Shown: positions 7,480 to 8,420 of the stretch, in pieces
How the letters are laid out: every line of letters begins with the position of its first letter
Position numbering within the stretch: position 1 is the stretch's first letter
Source: Candidatus Poseidoniaceae archaeon
GTDB taxonomy: Archaea; Thermoplasmatota; Poseidoniia; Poseidoniales; Poseidoniaceae
Assembly: GCA_013329355.1 (NCBI GenBank)
Contig: DUKK01000176.1
Span: 1 to 8,420, forward strand
Direction of reading: 5' to 3'
Length of the DNA: 8,420 nt
The notes under the pieces: model-generated
The model's database searches: none
What the model saw: the letters and a program-made list of their open reading frames with translations, nothing else
What the model was told of the DNA's origin: nothing
Program-made: the position numbers and the translations under genes

Positions 7480-7490
7480 ATGGTATATCA
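7480..7490 (-). promoter_or_regulatory. Possible TATA-like promoter element for the giant gene
   Basis: TGATATACCAT on the minus strand is the most A/T-like promoter candidate upstream of the ATG, centred about 37 nt before it. In archaea transcription usually starts about 25 nt after the TATA box, which would give a short leader containing the GGGGTG site. It is only a partial match and no clear BRE was seen. Confidence 0.3.
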
Positions 7491-7557
7491 ACGCGATAGG
7501 TCGTATGCTGGCAAGAGTATCAAGTCAACAGATTTGTATCAAAGCCAATTTTGAATT

Positions 7558-7596
7558 AAAAAAAGGTCCCTTGAGGGGCGAGCCCCTCAAAGGACC
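7558..7596 (-). terminator. Hairpin plus T-run terminator of the upstream repeat-protein gene
   Basis: On the minus strand an 8-bp stem (7571-7578 with 7583-7590, loop 7579-7582) is extended past one C/A mismatch (7570/7591) by 5 more pairs (7565-7569 with 7592-7596). It is followed directly by seven T (7564-7558). The hairpin begins 43 nt after the stop codon at 7640-7642. The polarity of the T-run fits the minus strand only. It implies that the giant gene has its own promoter. Confidence 0.8.
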
Positions 7597-7600
7597 GTTA

Positions 7601-7618
7601 ACTGGTACTTCTACCAGT
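7601..7618 (-). other. Small hairpin between the upstream gene's stop codon and its terminator
   Basis: A perfect 7-bp stem (ACTGGTA, 7601-7607, with TACCAGT, 7612-7618) encloses a 4-nt loop. GTTAAC palindromes lie next to it at 7597-7602 (overlapping the stem) and 7627-7632. It could be part of 3'-end structure or RNA stabilisation; function is unknown. Confidence 0.5.
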
Positions 7619-7639
7619 GAAATGATGTTAACCCAGTGA

Positions 7640-8272
7640 TTAAATCTCTAAGTCATCGATAATGCCATCATTATCATCATCGTCATCTATGTGGTCTTCA
7701 ATAGCATCGTTGTCATGGTCGAATTGCCCAGTCATATCGTTGCCATCGTTGTTTTCAAACCAATCGGATAGACCGTCATTATCATCATCGTTATCAGTCA
7801 TGTCAACGATTCCATCGTTGTCGTGATCATAGCGATATCCGGTTGATGTCGGTCCGCCAATCTCCTCTGTATCGAGGATGTTATCGTTATCGTCATCCAA
7901 GTCATCGGCATCATTTAGACCATCATTGTCGTGGTCACGTGTGCGGTCTTCACCTGCATCCATGACCCCGTTCCCGTTCAAATCTTCCCAATCATTTCGG
8001 TTGTCGATACCATCATTGTCAATGTCTAGGTCGACACTGTCAGAGATGCCATCGTTGTCGTGATCATAAATGTCGGTGTTTTGATTAGCATCAGTAACTT
8101 CTTCTTGGTCGTCTATTCCATCGCCATCATCATCGTTGTCTTCTGCATCATTAATTCCGTCATTGTCGTGATCTTCTGGGTTTGCATCGACATCGTCGGG
8201 GATTCCGTCGTTGTCGTCGTCATTGTCAACGTCGTCTGGAATACCGTCGCCGTCGTTATCATTGTCGCCGTT
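7640..8272 (-). repeat. TSP3-like Asp-rich repeats of the upstream protein
   Basis: Loops follow a period of about 13 residues where tightest (NDGIPDDVDNDD then NDGIPDDVDANP), alternating DHDNDG and DDDNDG types, with spacers of variable length (such as GGPTSTGYRY and NNDGNDMTGQF). The last loop, DDDDDNDGI, is five residues from the stop. One DNA word, CCGTCATTATCATCATC on the plus strand (7773-7789), also occurs in the giant gene at 5522-5538. Confidence 0.88.
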
Positions 8273-8420
8273 CAAGTCCTGGTTGTCTAGCTGCTGACCC
8301 TGTTGCTGATCAGTCTGTTCACCTTGTTGGCCTTGTTGACCATTTTGAGTTTGTCCAGACTGTTGTTCGTTCTGTCCATTTTGATTTTGACCATTCTGAT
8401 CGCCTTGCTCTTGTTGACCT
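7640..8420 (-). CDS. Asp-rich TSP3-like repeat surface protein, C-terminal part (N-terminus missing)
   Basis: The frame is open from the right edge to the TAA at 7642-7640, giving 259 visible residues. A TTG at 8275-8273 could be called as a start, but the frame continues upstream for 48 more codons to the edge with a coherent low-complexity sequence and no start signal, so the gene begins outside. The visible part is a Q/G/N-rich tract (48 residues), then about 13 D-x-D-x-D-G loops of TSP3 type to the end (DDLEI). Of the last 211 residues about 75 are Asp; there is no Lys and no Cys in the visible part. Such acidic loops bind calcium in extracellular proteins. No enzyme domain or C-terminal membrane anchor is visible. 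It is probably a secreted or surface protein functionally related to the giant neighbour; any signal peptide would lie beyond the window. Confidence 0.88.
   Translation of the reverse strand, partial: GQQEQGDQNGQNQNGQNEQQSGQTQNGQQGQQGEQTDQQQGQQLDNQDLNGDNDNDGDGIPDDVDNDDDNDGIPDDVDANPEDHDNDGINDAEDNDDDGDGIDDQEEVTDANQNTDIYDHDNDGISDSVDLDIDNDGIDNRNDWEDLNGNGVMDAGEDRTRDHDNDGLNDADDLDDDNDNILDTEEIGGPTSTGYRYDHDNDGIVDMTDNDDDNDGLSDWFENNDGNDMTGQFDHDNDAIEDHIDDDDDNDGIIDDLEI
8276..8419 (-). repeat. Q/G/N-rich low-complexity tract of the upstream protein
   Basis: Of 48 residues, 22 are Gln, 9 Gly and 6 Asn, in irregular units such as NGQNQNGQN, NGQQGQQGEQ and QQQGQQ. Leu is the only large hydrophobic residue. 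It is probably a flexible, disordered linker before the rigid calcium repeats. The tract continues past the right edge, so its full length is unknown. Confidence 0.8.

Larger units (their letters stand above)
7450..7639. other. Intergenic region between the two repeat-protein genes
   Basis: These 190 bases hold the terminator hairpin, a second small hairpin, an A/T-rich patch (7540-7564) and the likely promoter and ribosome site of the giant gene. No convincing small gene or RNA gene was seen; a plus-strand frame across it (7439-7639) starts inside the giant gene and has no recognisable features. Confidence 0.6.

Noticed and set aside
7498..7531. TTGACT on the minus strand as a bacterial -35 box with a downstream -10
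   Set aside because: No good -10 hexamer lies at 16-18 nt spacing, so the match is probably chance.
5522..7789. Short recurring DNA words resembling a CRISPR or satellite array
   Set aside because: The words are in frame, spaced by the 13-residue protein repeat, imperfect and part of coding sequence; no unique-spacer structure.
7640..8275. The TTG at 8275 as the true start of the upstream gene
   Set aside because: The frame stays open upstream with a coherent Q/G/N-rich sequence to the window edge, and no secretion signal follows the TTG.
8060..8290. Plus-strand frame giving a Val/Ile-rich, membrane-like peptide
   Set aside because: It is the antisense of the Asp repeats (GAC read backwards as GTC, GAT as ATC); no ribosome site and no independent support.

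Overview
The window reads as one neighbourhood on the minus strand: two large secreted or cell-surface proteins in tandem, both built on aspartate-rich, calcium-binding-type repeats (thrombospondin type 3-like, D-x-D-x-D-G). Neither gene is complete. No RNA genes, insertion sequences, CRISPR arrays or metabolic genes are visible. The organism is most likely a marine planktonic archaeon. My best guess is the Marine Group II/Poseidoniales type, because of the giant surface protein with D-rich repeats followed by many small beta-sandwich modules, the dense N-glycosylation sequons, the moderate G+C, and a GGTG-type ribosome site. This is inference from style; no marker gene is present, and a bacterial source is not excluded.

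Layout. (1) Positions 7449 down to 1: one uninterrupted frame of 2483 codons with its start but no stop, so the C-terminus lies beyond the left edge. It has an N-terminal secretion signal (residues about 15-38), a short linker, then about 1100 residues (126-1223) of D-rich repeats broken by several aromatic or cysteine-containing modules. After that come at least 1260 residues of Ig/carboxypeptidase-regulatory-like beta-sandwich modules, marked by four copies of a T-[DN]-x-x-G-[FI] motif. (2) Positions 7450-7639: a 190-base intergenic region with a strong hairpin plus T-run terminator for the upstream gene, a second small hairpin, and a possible TATA-like promoter and ribosome site for the giant gene. 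(3) Positions 8420 down to 7640: the last 259 residues of a second protein, a Q/G/N-rich low-complexity tract followed by D-rich repeats that run to the stop codon.

Inferred roles: both products probably act outside the cell membrane in calcium-rich seawater, as a long calcium-stiffened stalk or adhesin (giant protein) and a related repeat protein (upstream gene). The terminator between them suggests separate transcription units. No enzymatic domain was recognised in either. The many short plus-strand frames are antisense shadows of the Asp repeats (GAY codons read backwards as ATC/GTC).
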